64,000 nt of DNA from Sapria himalayana (lineage: Eukaryota; Streptophyta; Magnoliopsida; Malpighiales; Rafflesiaceae), in NCBI GenBank assembly GCA_029783825.1, contig JAREIK010000506.1, forward strand, positions 574,502 to 638,501. The letters are read 5' to 3'. A program made the position numbers and the translations under genes. Each line of letters starts with the position of its first letter. Positions within the stretch are counted from its first letter, which is position 1. The notes under the pieces are model-generated. The model searched no databases. It had not been told where the DNA came from and saw nothing but the letters and a program-made list of their open reading frames with translations. Of this stretch, positions 52,501-60,700 are shown piece by piece.

Positions 52501-55500
52501 TTATGATAAAAATCATAAGAATCTATTTATCCCGTACTATCTAAGATAACATAGGATCTCTTGACCCATTGGTATCTAGCATAGCATCAAAAATCTATTT
52601 TTTTTGTGACAACCAATATTATTTTAGATATGAGATCAAGAATACGATCAAATATCATAGAGATACTTGCATGTATAAAAAAATGAGAAAATTAAAAATT
52701 AGACATTCAAGATAAGATACAAAAGATAATGAATAATAATTCATGAAACATGAAGATCAAAGTTATTGAGACCACCACTAATGATATCTTCAAACACATA
52801 CATAATAATGATGATCTACATATCAATCAGTATTACCATATCACAAATACAAATTGATTTGATGATTCGTGTAATTTTTAATTTTTTTATATTAATATTA
52901 TATAATGATAGTATGATATTGTCATTATTTTTTTTATAATTTGTTTATTTTATTATGATTTATACATTATTGTTACTTATACTTATTCTGTTAAGTTATA
53001 TTTTACTTCATCATATTTTAATTTTATAAATATATATCCTTCATATTTAAATGTATGTTGCAACGTGTAAGTATCATATTAATCTTTTATTTATGAAATA
53101 TAATAAATTTTTATTATTTTATTTGAGCCGAACACGTCACATAATCATGAGGTGCAAATGTAAAATGTGAATGTTTAATTTTTTTTAATTTTGTTTTTTT
53201 ATTAATTTATTTTAAATTTTAAATGCTATATTAAAAAATAATTTAATAACAATAACATTTTTTTAAAAAATTATATTTTATTTAAATTATAAATTTCAAC
53301 CCTAAAGGCCAGAACAACACCATCTAGTTCATGCCGGCACAATTCAGCATGAACTAGTACAGCTCGGTATGGCCCGACATGAACTAACATGGCCCGACAT
53401 GAACTAGCATGACCCAACAAAGCCCAACATTTTGCAGGCCAAAGGGCCAAGCTAATAGAACTCATGTCATGCTAGACCAGACATAATGCCATGACTAAGC
53501 CACCTTGAAACAAACCGTGCCAGCATTATATGACTCGTTTGACACCTCTATACAATATCAATGTAGAATGCATTTGCATCAATTAAGATAACTTTAGAAA
53601 AAGATTAATTTATCAAATATTCAAATATAAATATCAAAGTATTTATAATCTCTTGTATCTGTGATATAACAAGAATAATTACTCTAAACCCACAATATCA
53701 AGATGACAAAATAAAGAAAATATTAAAGTTAGTTATATCATCATATAAAGACATAACTAACAAGTTTAACAAATCTCTAGAAATTTAAAAGAAATAAAAA
53801 TTTATATATTGATGCGAGATTTAAAATTTAACTCCTTGATTATTAAAATATTCTAATGATTTATAAATAATATAAGAAAGTATCATTAAAAATTAAAGTT
53901 TTATCTCAAAAGAAACTATTATGTTACTTATTATAAAAGAAAATAGTGACAACTAACTTGTTCTCCTATTAATTATATTAAAAAAATACAACACGATGAA
54001 TCACCTAATACTTAAAAACTAGCTAAAAAAGTACTTTGATCTTTAGATTTTTTGTAGATGATAATACTTCTTCTCTTTTTCAAGGTAATTGGAGTAAATA
54101 CTTTAAATCAGAATGACTAACATATATTGTATTTTTAGATGATTCTGAGCTTCATAATTTTTGAAATTTATAGATTTTTCTGATCACATGACTGTAGAGG
54201 TTACAGTACTAGTTGGAGTTAGTGAAGAAAAAGATAAAAGGAAGCTAGAAGAAGTTCCTGATATTCCAAAATTATAGCCTTCATATTACAGCATTCCATC
54301 TAAAAATAATCTGATATCCCAGTGAAATGAACCTGTTATTTTCAATCCAGAAAATGAAAAAACAAAGTTGAAGTTCCAATTACAAATGAGCTAGCCAAAG
54401 AAGCAAGTAAAATGGTCATCACAAACAAAAAGTGACTGTGGGAGAAAAATGGTCATCACAAACAAAAAGTGACTGTGGGAGAAAAATGGTTGCCTCTCAC
54501 ACTCGATGGTAATACCATAGTTCCTATTGCTTCTGAACAGTTCACTTATTCCTTAGCAGCACTTGAATGACTGACACATGCTGTTTTGCACTTGAAAAGA
54601 GACTGCTTTCAACAGGGAAAGCTAGCCTAGAGTGTATGCAATTATGAGAGTTAAAATGTTCTATTTTTGATCCTCTAGTAAGTGTTCAGGCTGGAATTCC
54701 TTTATTATGCTCCATTTTTTGTGATGAAGTTTATGAAGCTTGTGCAGATGTTTACTTCCTTATGCGAGTATCTCGGGTTCTTGAATAATGAGGGAGTTCT
54801 TGCAAAGTTTAAGGGTGGAAAGAGTCATATAATGCTTGCAACATATCTATATCAAACAATGGCAAATCACTCCCTTCAATGATAGCATTATAATGCTGAA
54901 GAATACATAAAATTAGTGAAAAAAGTATAGATTAAAAATTTTGCAGCATGGCTTGAAACCTAATAGAGGTTTAACTTCAAATGACTAAAAGAAGAGATGA
55001 TCATGAAGTTTACATACAAACATATGAGAAACAAGGCTGGTTACTGACCCACATCTTGCTCCATATGCAGCATTTGTTGAGGTCATGGCTTCGGTGTTTT
55101 CAAGAGATGCTTGGCATTGTGTATGGTATATGATTCAGATTGATTAGGTGCATGGATAAGGCCTTGATTTTGCTCTAAAAAAATGCATAGAGCCAGCGCA
55201 TAAAAAGATAGAAGTTGTTGATTCTCAATGAAGTGTTAACCAAATTGTTCCTTCTCTTGAAAATAAGAGAGAGATATACAAGAGAAAGATACCATGGCAA
55301 GGGGTGAAATGTACAAAAAGGAATATATCGACGTTGTGGTTTATACACAAGATATGAGTGATGAGTATCAATAGAGAAGTTTTTCCCATTTGGGCAGCAT
55401 ATGATATTCTCTTGATCACTCAAATACTTTTTCAAAAGAATACCATAAGTTTCCCTATTATTGCTTACTAACTTTATTATGTAGCACAAATTAATTATTT

Positions 55501-57768
55501 AGTTTTTAATTTAAACTAACTTGTGGTATGCTTTTCCTCCATTCTCGATATTCTAAGCTTTCACACACCAATTTTAAAGGTATTGAAGTATCTTTTTATG
55601 AATTTTTTTTAAGTTAAACTTTTAAAGGGAACATCCAACTTGTGGCCTAGCCCAATCAAATTGTTCATTATATAAGAGACTAGTATGTATGTTGACAAGT
55701 TATCAAGTTGTATTAAGTTATTTCAAAATATATAAAAAAATAACTACGTAAATTATGTATAATCATCAATAAAATTAATAAAATATTTAAATTCTTCTTG
55801 AGTCTCATATTTGCTAGATTCATATATATCTAAGTCTATCAGTTTAAATGAATTCTTATTCACACTTATCTGAAAAATAGAATAGAAAGTTTTAGTATAT
55901 TTTCATAATTGATACGTCTCAAACTCTATTATATAAGTATCTCTAATATAATGATATAATATTATCAATTTAACTGATGATAAGTGACCAACATAACAAT
56001 GTATAAATAATATTTCAACTATATTAAAACATATAGTGAGATATCCTATAATAGAAAAAAAAAATTATATACTACCATACTCAATCACTAAGAAAAATCT
56101 TACATAAAATTTTATGAGTTTTTAAATAAATATTTGTAGAAGAAAAAAAAAATCAAAATTAAATTATTAAGAAATACAAATCATGAAAATAAGATTGACT
56201 AAATAATCATAAATAAATAAAATATTGAAAAAATAATAAACTAAATTATATATTATTATACTCACTAAATTTTTATGTCTTGTTGTTCACTAACACAATA
56301 CTCAGGACAAGAAAAAAATAATAAAAATATAATGATTACCAATAATAGATTTTATGTTAACGATCCAAAAGTTTAATATGAAAAAAAATAATAATAGAAT
56401 TATTAATACCTAAAGAACATGAAGTATTTGATATTACCTCTAGTAATAATCATGGTGGAAGAACTATATGAAAAACTTTAAATGACTTTGATAGTAAGTT
56501 AATTTCCCTCAATACTTTATATTATTTTTGGCCTCCTCTCTAAAAATAACTATCAACATCTTTCTCATGTATGTTCTTTTTTCATACAATTTGTATACTA
56601 TAAAAAATATCTTACATATGCAAACTGATATCATATCACTACTCTCCCAATTGACACTAACTATGGGTTGGTATCACCCATGAGTTTGACACTACCAATA
56701 GGTTGGTATCACTTATAAATACTACACCAAGATAATACCATTTTCCTACTCCTTTCTTGTGCATATTGTACGCACCTGATATGTACATAATGCATTGGGG
56801 TTTTCCATACAATAAGGAGTAAAACCCTAGTATGTGAGTCTTCTCGTTCTACAAAAAAACAGTTATAGCACACCTAGGTTTGACATGTATAAGGATAGTG
56901 CATTGTGTTGCTATAGTGCACATGTTTTCTCTCTAGAAACACTAAAGTTTGCACTCCTAGGATTTGCGCTCCTAGGGGTTAATTGATTGTCAAGGGGGTG
57001 TCGATCAAAAAATTTCCTTGAATTTAGATTTTGACATAATTTTGTAGGGTCCTCAAAGGTGGGGAACAAACACGTACTCAAATTAATCAGGAGTTAGTGT
57101 TCTCTTGATGAGTTACCATCATTTAATACGTACAATGTTATTTTTTGAGACAATCAAGGGATTGAATTATAATGAGGTTCTTTAATGCAAGCTTTCCAAT
57201 GAGTGTTTCTTCAGTGATAGGCATAATTTTTATATTAGGTTTTTGATTATCTTTTTTGTGAGTCATGTTTATAGTTTCATCCGAATAAACCTATGCAGAG
57301 GTTAGCCTCCCTCTCTAATTTCACCTTTGAGCAAGTCCAATCGAGTGATGCTCCTAATCTATAAGCATAAATCCAAATCACGTCATCATAGTGTCGACCA
57401 CAACCCTGAGTTCGCCCTTCTAATTAAAGTAACCCATAGAAATAATTTTCATGTCCTCTTTAATTTCCCAACAAGGGGATTAAGAAAACAATGAAAACAT
57501 AAAGATGACAAATTGTTGCCCTCAGCACCCTTGTTACTAAATATGACAACAGTTAGATTACATTTTCTTATATATAAGATCATTTGTAATAAAAGATAGG
57601 CCAAACCAGCGGTTCAAAGCAATACAAAATAGTTATATTACATACCTTCACCACGTTATCAATATTTGCATCAGAGGCATGACAAGCTGATCGCAAGCTT
57701 TTTTCCAATTCTTGCAGAGCATTTGAACACCCTAAATCTGCTTCCATAAATGCATTCCTCTTGAAATC
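14365..57768 (-). CDS. Guanylate-binding protein-like (GBPL3-type), C-terminal part
   Basis: Five exons (57646-57768, 24914-24999, 24215-24827, 24018-24095, 14365-15405; transcribed high to low) join in frame to 646 C-terminal residues ending ALYERCVLHKS. They match the helical and coiled-coil half of plant GBPL3, a dynamin-related large GTPase. Recognisable landmarks are SDANIDNVVK, SEYETSCHGPAKWQKL, FLQQSLEGPI, LREDALREEF, ATELADKARADA and MERLTQIERAQRRIENLERQ. A basic patch (KKFRTNKRPRG) near residue 567 could be a nuclear localisation signal, in line with the nuclear defence-condensate role described for Arabidopsis GBPL3. The GTPase domain is missing and should lie beyond 64,000, so the gene is partial. 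Introns are 32,646, 86, 119 and 8,612 bp. The exons show no stops or frameshifts, so the gene looks functional. Family assignment is firm; the function is inferred from the family. Confidence 0.88.
16235..16813 (+). pseudogene. Unrecognised coding-like fragment in the GBPL intron
   Basis: Two consecutive open frames (16235-16435, 66 codons, and 16502-16813, 103 codons) have more balanced base use than the surrounding intron. The first is acidic, with an EEEEKLERRL run; the second is Lys, Thr and Pro rich. I do not recognise either. They may be a gene fragment captured by a transposon or part of a decayed retroelement. They are not supported as an active gene. Confidence 0.3.
17358..17381 (+). 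repeat. Poly(A) tract of 24
   Basis: Uninterrupted run of 24 A residues in the GBPL intron, on the plus strand. It could be the tail of an old retroposed sequence covering part of 15.6-17.35 kb, although other short A runs also occur nearby. Confidence 0.9.
17950..18305. repeat. CACTG/CAGTG-rich GC block
   Basis: A GC-richer block in an AT-rich intron. The second half has many alternating CACTG and CAGTG pentamers in both orientations (about 18,155-18,290), giving strong folding potential. The first half has GGCACG and GGTCGGGCTGG-like words resembling the GC-rich hAT-like elements elsewhere in the window. Clear terminal repeats were not found, so its element type is unsure. Confidence 0.45.
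18357..18424. repeat. AT/AAAT microsatellites
   Basis: Two (AT)n runs separated by AAAT repeats directly after the CACTG-rich block. Confidence 0.85.
22123..22134 (-). other. Primer-binding site of a decayed LTR element
   Basis: On the minus strand the sequence TTTACATGGTATTAGAGG matches the usual end of a Copia LTR (...ACA) followed by a site complementary to the 3' end of initiator tRNA-Met (TGGTATCAGAG, with one change). The LTR would lie at positions above 22,134 and the internal region below. No coding remnant was identified nearby. Confidence 0.5.
24018..24095 (-). CDS. GBPL exon, coiled coil (26 codons)
   Basis: 78 bp, phase 0 at both ends, acceptor CCTGCAG on the minus-strand reading (TTCTGCAG|GAAGAT) and donor AAG|GTGTGT. 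It encodes EDEIREKNQRIEVAEQKV and TALSMELK, matching the family segment between the two long exons. It is too short to stand out as an ORF. Confidence 0.88.
24215..24827 (-). CDS. GBPL exon, long coiled coil (204 codons)
   Basis: 613 bp from CAG|TTTAGAAGG to the donor GAG-AAG|GTGATC. It encodes LEGPILDLAKRLTDKIASEK and then a long heptad-rich helix ending LREDALREEFSVHITEK. Charged residues dominate and there is no membrane segment. This is the longest stretch of the predicted coiled coil except the last exon. Confidence 0.9.
24828..24913 (-). other. 86-bp intron with GC-AG ends
   Basis: Defined by the reading frame and the conserved FLQQSLEGPI junction. The donor is AAAG|GCATTC and the acceptor TTATTCAG|TTTAG. 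Reading straight through would meet an in-frame TAG, so the sequence must be removed. GC-AG introns are a known minor class in plants. A sequencing error of T to C at 24,912 on the minus strand is the main alternative. Confidence 0.7.
24914..24999 (-). CDS. GBPL exon with GC donor (28 codons)
   Basis: 86 bp starting after TTTCTCAG and encoding VLDVLVSEYETSCHGPAKWQ, then KLVRFLQQ plus two bases of a Ser codon. It continues exactly in frame from the exon 32.6 kb away. The expected family sequence FLQQSLEGPI is only recovered if the exon ends before a GC dinucleotide (AAAG|GCATTC) and joins CAG|TTTAG... 86 bp further on. Confidence 0.85.
27891..28359. mobile_element. GC-rich hAT-like MITE, copy 1
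   Basis: A 469-bp element with a perfect 21-bp terminal inverted repeat beginning TAGAGGTGTCAAACGGGCCG, flanked on both sides by the identical 8-bp ATTATATT (27883-27890 and 28360-28367). An 8-bp target duplication is the hallmark of hAT transposons. The interior is extremely GC-rich with many GGCACGGC and CCGGGCC words in both orientations, so it can fold back extensively. It has no coding function; open frames rich in Arg, Pro and Gly are by-products of the composition. The perfect duplication suggests a relatively recent insertion. Confidence 0.85.
28498..28530. repeat. 11-bp tandem repeat, three copies
   Basis: Unit CTAGCTAGACA twice, then CTAGCTAGATA. Each unit contains the palindrome CTAGCTAG. 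Confidence 0.85.
29424..29929. repeat. Imperfect tandem duplication, period about 253 bp
   Basis: Both copies start GATAATAATTATTT and share, in order, GATACTT, CTTCTCTTACTATA, GTGA(C/T)AGTCA, CATAATCTC, and AGCA(G/A)ACAAA. The copies are diverged. The sequence resembles other AT-rich LTR-like pieces in the intron, so this may be a duplicated piece of an LTR. Confidence 0.6.
31771..32940. repeat. Composite tandem duplication, period about 595 bp
   Basis: The sequence starting ACGCATTAAACTC at 31,771 recurs at 32,366. Both copies share TTTAGTAAAAAATATTTGTA, the CTCAAAAATATTT and ACACTCCTACnA words, and, later, CTTGGCAAATGA(A/G)TCA, TGGCCCA and AAAAATTGGCCT in the same order. Each copy joins an AT-rich LTR-like part to a GC-richer MITE-like part, so the duplication happened after these were already adjacent. 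A further diverged copy of the AT-rich part lies near 30,150-30,470. Confidence 0.75.
33752..34602. mobile_element. GC-rich hAT-like MITE, copy 2, with minisatellite
   Basis: An 851-bp element with terminal repeats TAGAGGTATGAAC (left) and TAAAGGTATCAAA (right, minus strand), diverged from the family consensus TAGAGGTGTCAAAC. The flanks are ACTCCAAG (33744-33751) and ACTCTAAG (34603-34610), an 8-bp target duplication with one mismatch, so it is older than the copy at 27,891. The interior has the family's GTGCC(A/G)GGC words and a tandem array listed separately. It is non-coding. Confidence 0.75.
34160..34500. repeat. 30-bp minisatellite inside the MITE
   Basis: About ten and a half units of roughly 30 bp that start GTTCCCATG and end GGCTGCTAGTCTG, with point changes and small indels. 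The unit contains the MITE's own GTGCCGGGC motif, so the array grew from within the element. Confidence 0.85.
34647..35167. mobile_element. hAT-like MITE, different family, with GAGCTC-rich core
   Basis: Ends are CATAGTATTGAAAA (left) and CATAGTTGTGAAAG (right, minus strand). The flanks GTGTTCTC (34639-34646) and ATGTTCTC (35168-35175) form an 8-bp target duplication with one mismatch. Inside the ends are GGCGC and AGGC words (GCGCCTAGGCTTAGGCACAA) typical of a widespread plant hAT MITE type. The centre (about 34,850-34,990) is rich in GAGCTCCATGGAGCTC, like the minisatellite element at 10.3-11.2 kb. It lies only 44 bp after the previous element. Confidence 0.7.
37896..37938. repeat. AT-rich hairpin with 14-bp arms
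   Basis: TTTCTTGGATTGAT at 37896-37909 is repeated inverted at 37925-37938 with a 15-bp AT loop that is itself nearly palindromic. It is probably part of an LTR or MITE end. Confidence 0.6.
38086..38596. mobile_element. GC-rich hAT-like MITE, copy 3
   Basis: A 511-bp element with ends TAGAGGTGTCAAACAAAACG and (minus strand) TAGAGGTGTCAACCGGGCCG. The flanking sequences (CCATTCTA and CTTCTAGG) do not give a convincing 8-bp duplication. The interior has GGCACGG words and, in the middle, a short duplicated AT/GC segment with AACCCTAATT and GCCGCGC motifs. It is non-coding and related to the elements at 27,891 and 33,752. Confidence 0.78.
39404..39900 (+). pseudogene. Copia reverse-transcriptase fragment
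   Basis: Plus-strand translation gives ECEILVIYVDNILIIEDDH followed by QIEFQTKDLGYLKYFFGTEI, the Copia RT block with the YVDD box changed to YVDN. A downstream relic AYLDCYWAQV near 39,870 corresponds to the AY(T/L)DADWA region of the RNase H part. Stops and gaps between these parts show decay. It is unrelated in detail to the Copia relic at 5.9-7.7 kb. Confidence 0.75.
39919..40124. repeat. Near-perfect palindrome, about 103-bp arms
   Basis: The left arm 39919-40021 is repeated inverted at 40023-40124 around a single-base centre (GGTGATGAA T TTCATCACC). Only a handful of mismatches and one 1-bp indel are visible, all near GAGGTTACATGC versus GAGATTCCATT. It lies at the end of a Copia RT relic. 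A transcript across it would form a long double-stranded hairpin. Confidence 0.92.
40501..40557. repeat. AT/AC microsatellite
   Basis: Compound ATAC, ACAT and AT repeat in the giant intron. Confidence 0.9.
41619..41626 (+). repeat. Target site duplication of the hAT element (left)
   Basis: GTAACAAT, identical to 45277-45284 on the other side of the element. Confidence 0.92.
41627..45276 (+). mobile_element. hAT-superfamily transposon with intact ends, broken transposase
   Basis: A 3,650-bp element. The first 14 bp, CTATGTTGCACGGA, are perfectly repeated inverted at the other end, and an identical 8-bp target duplication (GTAACAAT) flanks it. Sub-terminal regions are GC-rich and full of (G)ATACG, GTGTCC and CGTATCC words and palindromes (for example the 31-bp one at about 41,658-41,688), probably transposase binding sites. 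The interior carries a plus-strand transposase relic. It inserted into older CAC-rich repetitive DNA, which reads continuously from 41.2-41.6 kb into 45.28-45.36 kb when the element and one duplication are removed. Ends look mobilisable if transposase were supplied from elsewhere, which is an inference. Confidence 0.92.
42704..45039 (+). pseudogene. hAT transposase relic (BED finger, DUF659, dimerisation region)
   Basis: The relic starts MSCNSEPSSNQENIQD, then a damaged BED zinc-finger region (GGGNVNFQYNFC) interrupted by a stop and a 1-bp frameshift near 42,880. The open part at 42877-43728 encodes a DUF659 segment with PSYNALRTTLL, the CSDGWSD and VITDNAAAC motifs (two putative catalytic Asp of the RNase-H-like fold) and CVVHTHNLALKNI. 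After a TAG at 43,726-43,728 it continues through MRLSIFNKHCK, a second open part at 43933-44217 and the C-terminal region SPIKWWVIHGTAAPML, ending near FDEPELEAILFDS. Gaps between blocks with AGGT junctions suggest original introns. At least five stops show that it is inactive. Confidence 0.88.
45277..45284 (+). repeat. Target site duplication of the hAT element (right)
   Basis: GTAACAAT, identical to 41619-41626. Confidence 0.92.
46678..46689 (+). other. Primer-binding site of a decayed LTR element
   Basis: TTTTACATGGTATCAAAG matches an LTR terminus (...ACA) followed by a site complementary to initiator tRNA-Met with one change. The LTR would lie just upstream (about 46.05-46.68 kb, which has the Copia-like AT-rich composition) and a short non-coding leader with a (GA)n run follows. 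Confidence 0.6.
46802..46823 (+). repeat. (GA)n microsatellite
   Basis: Eleven GA units in the leader-like DNA after the primer-binding site. Confidence 0.9.
47020..50215. repeat. Diverged direct repeats about 2.9 kb apart
   Basis: The block at about 47,020-47,330 and the block at about 49,920-50,215 share, in order, AATCATTATGCC(C/T)CAAAA, CCAATTTAG, a GTTT..TTAT/TTACTGTT segment, GGGGGATT and TATTGAT. Separately, about 47,520-47,700 and 49,718-49,900 share TTAACAAATATAAAC and TTTAATAAATATAAA. The arrangement, with a primer-binding-site-like motif at 49,700, suggests overlapping LTR-element remains in both orientations with no coding sequence left. Confidence 0.5.
49700..49710 (-). other. 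Possible primer-binding site, minus strand
   Basis: Minus-strand reading TTTGTACATGGTATTAGGG resembles an LTR end followed by a degenerate tRNA-Met site, as at 22,123. The adjacent LTR-like sequence (49,711 upward) recurs at about 47,520. Confidence 0.45.
50456..51200. repeat. Tandem duplication, period about 375 bp
   Basis: Two consecutive copies share many landmarks in order: GATATAATA(A/G)TATTTAG, TTGATTCTTTATTTCTTC, AATTATTAATATTTATTTAT, GTCTTATCTTATAAATA and TATATCCTAATATG. Identity is high enough to see by eye along the full unit, so it is a younger duplication than the others in the intron. Confidence 0.82.
53290..53550. mobile_element. GC-rich hAT-like MITE, truncated copy 4
   Basis: Only the right terminus is clear: CGTTTGACACCTCTA ending at 53,550, as in the other copies. 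The interior has repeated ATGGCCCGACATGAACTA words. The left terminal repeat is not recognisable near 53,290, so the element is truncated or heavily decayed. Confidence 0.6.
54200..55250 (+). pseudogene. Decayed coding-like sequence of unknown origin
   Basis: The base composition and phrase-like translations differ from the surrounding intron. Plus-strand frames give MTVEVTVLVGVSEEKDKRKL, then WLPLTLDGN-like words, then IPLLCSIFCDEVYEACADVY in one frame continuing as FLNNEGVLAKFKGGKSHIML in another, which implies a frameshift near 54,780. A perfect 37-bp tandem duplication lies inside it. Stops are frequent. I do not recognise the parent gene; it may be a retropseudogene or a fragment captured by a transposon. 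Confidence 0.4.
54412..54485 (+). repeat. Perfect 37-bp tandem duplication
   Basis: The unit beginning ATGGTCATCACAAACAAAAA is present twice without a mismatch (54412-54448 and 54449-54485). As 37 is not a multiple of three, it also breaks the reading frame of the relic that contains it. Confidence 0.95.
57646..57768 (-). CDS. GBPL exon, helical linker (41 codons)
   Basis: 123 bp bounded by an acceptor (CTACAG|GATTTC) and a strong donor (AAG|GTATGT), phase 0 at both ends. It encodes DFKRNAFMEADLGC... through SDANIDNVVK, part of the helical domain after the GTPase domain. It is the most upstream exon of this gene that I can find in the window. Confidence 0.85.
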
Positions 57769-60700
57769 CTGTAGCAATGGCACAACAACAGAAAAGCAAG
57801 GATAACATGTTACCTTATATCCACATGCATATCATGACCACCACCAAGCAAAAATGAAAGCAGCAATTAAGTTTTTCTGAAGGAAAAATATTCCATGTTT
57901 CATAGCAATGCCATATGGGGCAGAAAAGAAGCCAAACAGCCAATCTGTTAAGGTAGCACAATTTTAGATTCAATAAAGCTGAGTTGGGTTATTATTCCAG
58001 CAATTGTTGAAATTCCTGACAATCTACTTGAGGTTAAACAGAACCAAAAGTTTGTATGTCGAATACATTTGGTTTAGTTGGCTTGAAGATTGATTGATAC
58101 ATTCAAGTTCAAACAAATGAAACACAGACAAGTAAAACCAAACTTCAAGTGTGAAAACTCACTTCAAACTGAATTACAGCTGTATTTCAATGTTATAGCA
58201 AAATTTTGAGGCATAAACTAGGATTACTATGTACGGGCTCAAGAAAAATCAAACATATTGATAACTATAGGATCTTAGTTACTACCTCATAGACACGTAC
58301 GCAACTTGGATTATTACAAACTATGGTAGATCAACATGAACCCATCACTCATAACAAAATATGAGACTTCAATTTTAGACTTAGTTGCATTAGTTTCTTT
58401 AAACATGTTTCTAGAAAAAAGTCCTTCAATATTTCAAATATTTTCTTAAAAAAGAGATTACACGTTCAAAGATGTGAAAGTGTTTTTTTAACGAGATATA
58501 TTCATTCATTAGTTTGTAATAAATTCACTTGTTGAGGTATGCACATTCAAATTATCCATTATACATAGAATTGAATCTTACTTCTAATCATGATTATCCA
58601 ATTGATTCATTATATATAAGATAATATAACAATCTATATTCTAATAGTTAGACAAGATATTATGTGTAATTAATATAGTCATATATTTGTTAGATTTTCT
58701 AAGAAATATTTATATAATTGTTATCATGCTTATTTTAAGATAGGTAAAGAAAATATCTAGATTTCAAATTTTTATTGGAGACAATGAACATTATCATGTT
58801 GGGTTATATTTTGATTGTAGTTGGGCATTTATAATTACTGATCATAAATCTCTTACATAAATTTATACTTTTCAATAAAATAACTTTATTTTCTAAAAAA
58901 ATAAAAATTATAAATTATTTTCAGATTCAATAAAAAGATAAAGTATAGTTATAACTTCAAAGACATATTTTTATCAACCTGACACTTAATTAAGAAATAT
59001 GACAAGATGTACAAATAACAAAAATACAAATCAAGGTAGCAACTGGGTGGCCCGTATGATTTCTCTATCACCATTTGGATTTCACCTTTAAAGAGTATGA
59101 TAATATTATGATAAAAAACATATCTTTTTGGTTTTCAATACATTTTCCAATTTATTCTATCCACTAGTACTCTTGATATGTTGTTTCATTCTCATTCACT
59201 TTGTCTCTTTTATTTATAACACTTTTTTAACCCACCATGATGGTCTCATATAGCATTCCAAATGATTCAGTGCTCTTCGTCAAGCTAATTTTCATGCATC
59301 TTATTCATTCCTCCAAGAGTTTTGTAGATCTAGTCTTCAAACTTTTCTTGCTATACGATAAAATTTATCTTTTTTTGATGGAGATGCTTTTCCCACATCA
59401 TATCATATTCCAACCTCTTCTACTTCTTTTATGCATAGGGAATGGATCTCCCATTTTAGCTCTTCTTTCATTCACTTGATGCTACACTGCATATTTTTTT
59501 TAATATGTAGATTATTTATAAATATATCATTATGTTCAGCTAAGGAATGCTCAATGATGTCTAAGTGATTTTCTTTCATTCCTCCTCTTCTTTCCATCTC
59601 TTGTGTTTAGTTATGGTGAAGGATGGGCCTTCTTCTCAAATTTTAGTCGGCCCATCCCCTTCAAGCATCGACTTCTTCCCTTTTCTAATCTCCTTCTATT
59701 TTCTATTTTTGCACGGATATTGTCAGGGGGAACCATAAAACACATTTCATTTACTTTTCCAACTTAATAGACTTTATCTACTAGAAACAATGAAGTAATA
59801 AGAGAATGGTGAATTAGTTGGCCAAAGAATTCATCCTTGAGGAATCAAAGATTTGATTTCTCTAAAATCTTTCTTATATTAAAACTATACTAAATGAGAA
59901 TGACGTATATCAAAATCACCCTTTCCAAAATAATCATAGAAACATGGAATGTCAATAATATAAATGAGGATATGACATACAACCAAACTTTACTCACCTC
60001 AATGAGTTATCCACTCATCAAATATCTATATGCACTCTTTTATATCATCTTCTATATATATTTTCCATTCATTAATAATTGAGTGATAATTAAAAATTAT
60101 GATTGGCCTTAGAGAGATTTAAAATTTATGATATCTTTAGCACCAATGAATACATATAGCTCATTAATGATTCTTCTATCAAAGCAAACCAAAATACTTC
60201 TCACATAACATATCTTTCCTCACCTATCCTCCAAATTGAATAGAAATCCTTTATAATTGAGTCATTTCTTAATTCTCAATGCATACAAAATAATATTCAA
60301 TTTTATTTTTTTGATAATATCTCCAAAGAGAGAAATGAATTCTCTAAATATTTTCTCTCTAATAAATTCCTTTTTATATAACATAGAATTCATCAAACTC
60401 TACCCAATTTCTATACAAAAGTCACCATATGAATAGTGACTTCTAGTGGCATTTATGTGGTTTTAGGTTTTTATCACTTTCATTTCTTCTTATTAATTAT
60501 TCTATGACGTATTTATTTGATGATCTTTTTCCTTTAATTATAAAGTCAACAAAATGAGGGATTTAGGGTGGATTGTCATGGCATCACTAGAAATTTAAGG
60601 ATATTTATGGAGGAGATTCGAGAATTAAGTATTTATAGTCATGACTTTAGTTGAAAGCCATAACAATATGGGTTTGTGTTTTTTCTATAAATAAAAAGTC

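Larger units (their letters stand above)
25000..57645 (-). other. GBPL giant intron of 32.6 kb
   Basis: It begins with a strong donor (AAG|GTATGT) and ends TTATTTCTCAG, and the two flanking exons are both phase 0 and contiguous in the family sequence (NIDNVVK then VLDVLVSEY). The intron is filled with transposon remains listed separately: a hAT element at 41.6-45.3 kb, GC-rich hAT-like MITEs at 27.9, 33.8, 38.1 and about 53.3 kb, another MITE at 34.6 kb, Copia fragments, tandem duplications and microsatellites. No other intact gene is seen. Confidence 0.82.
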
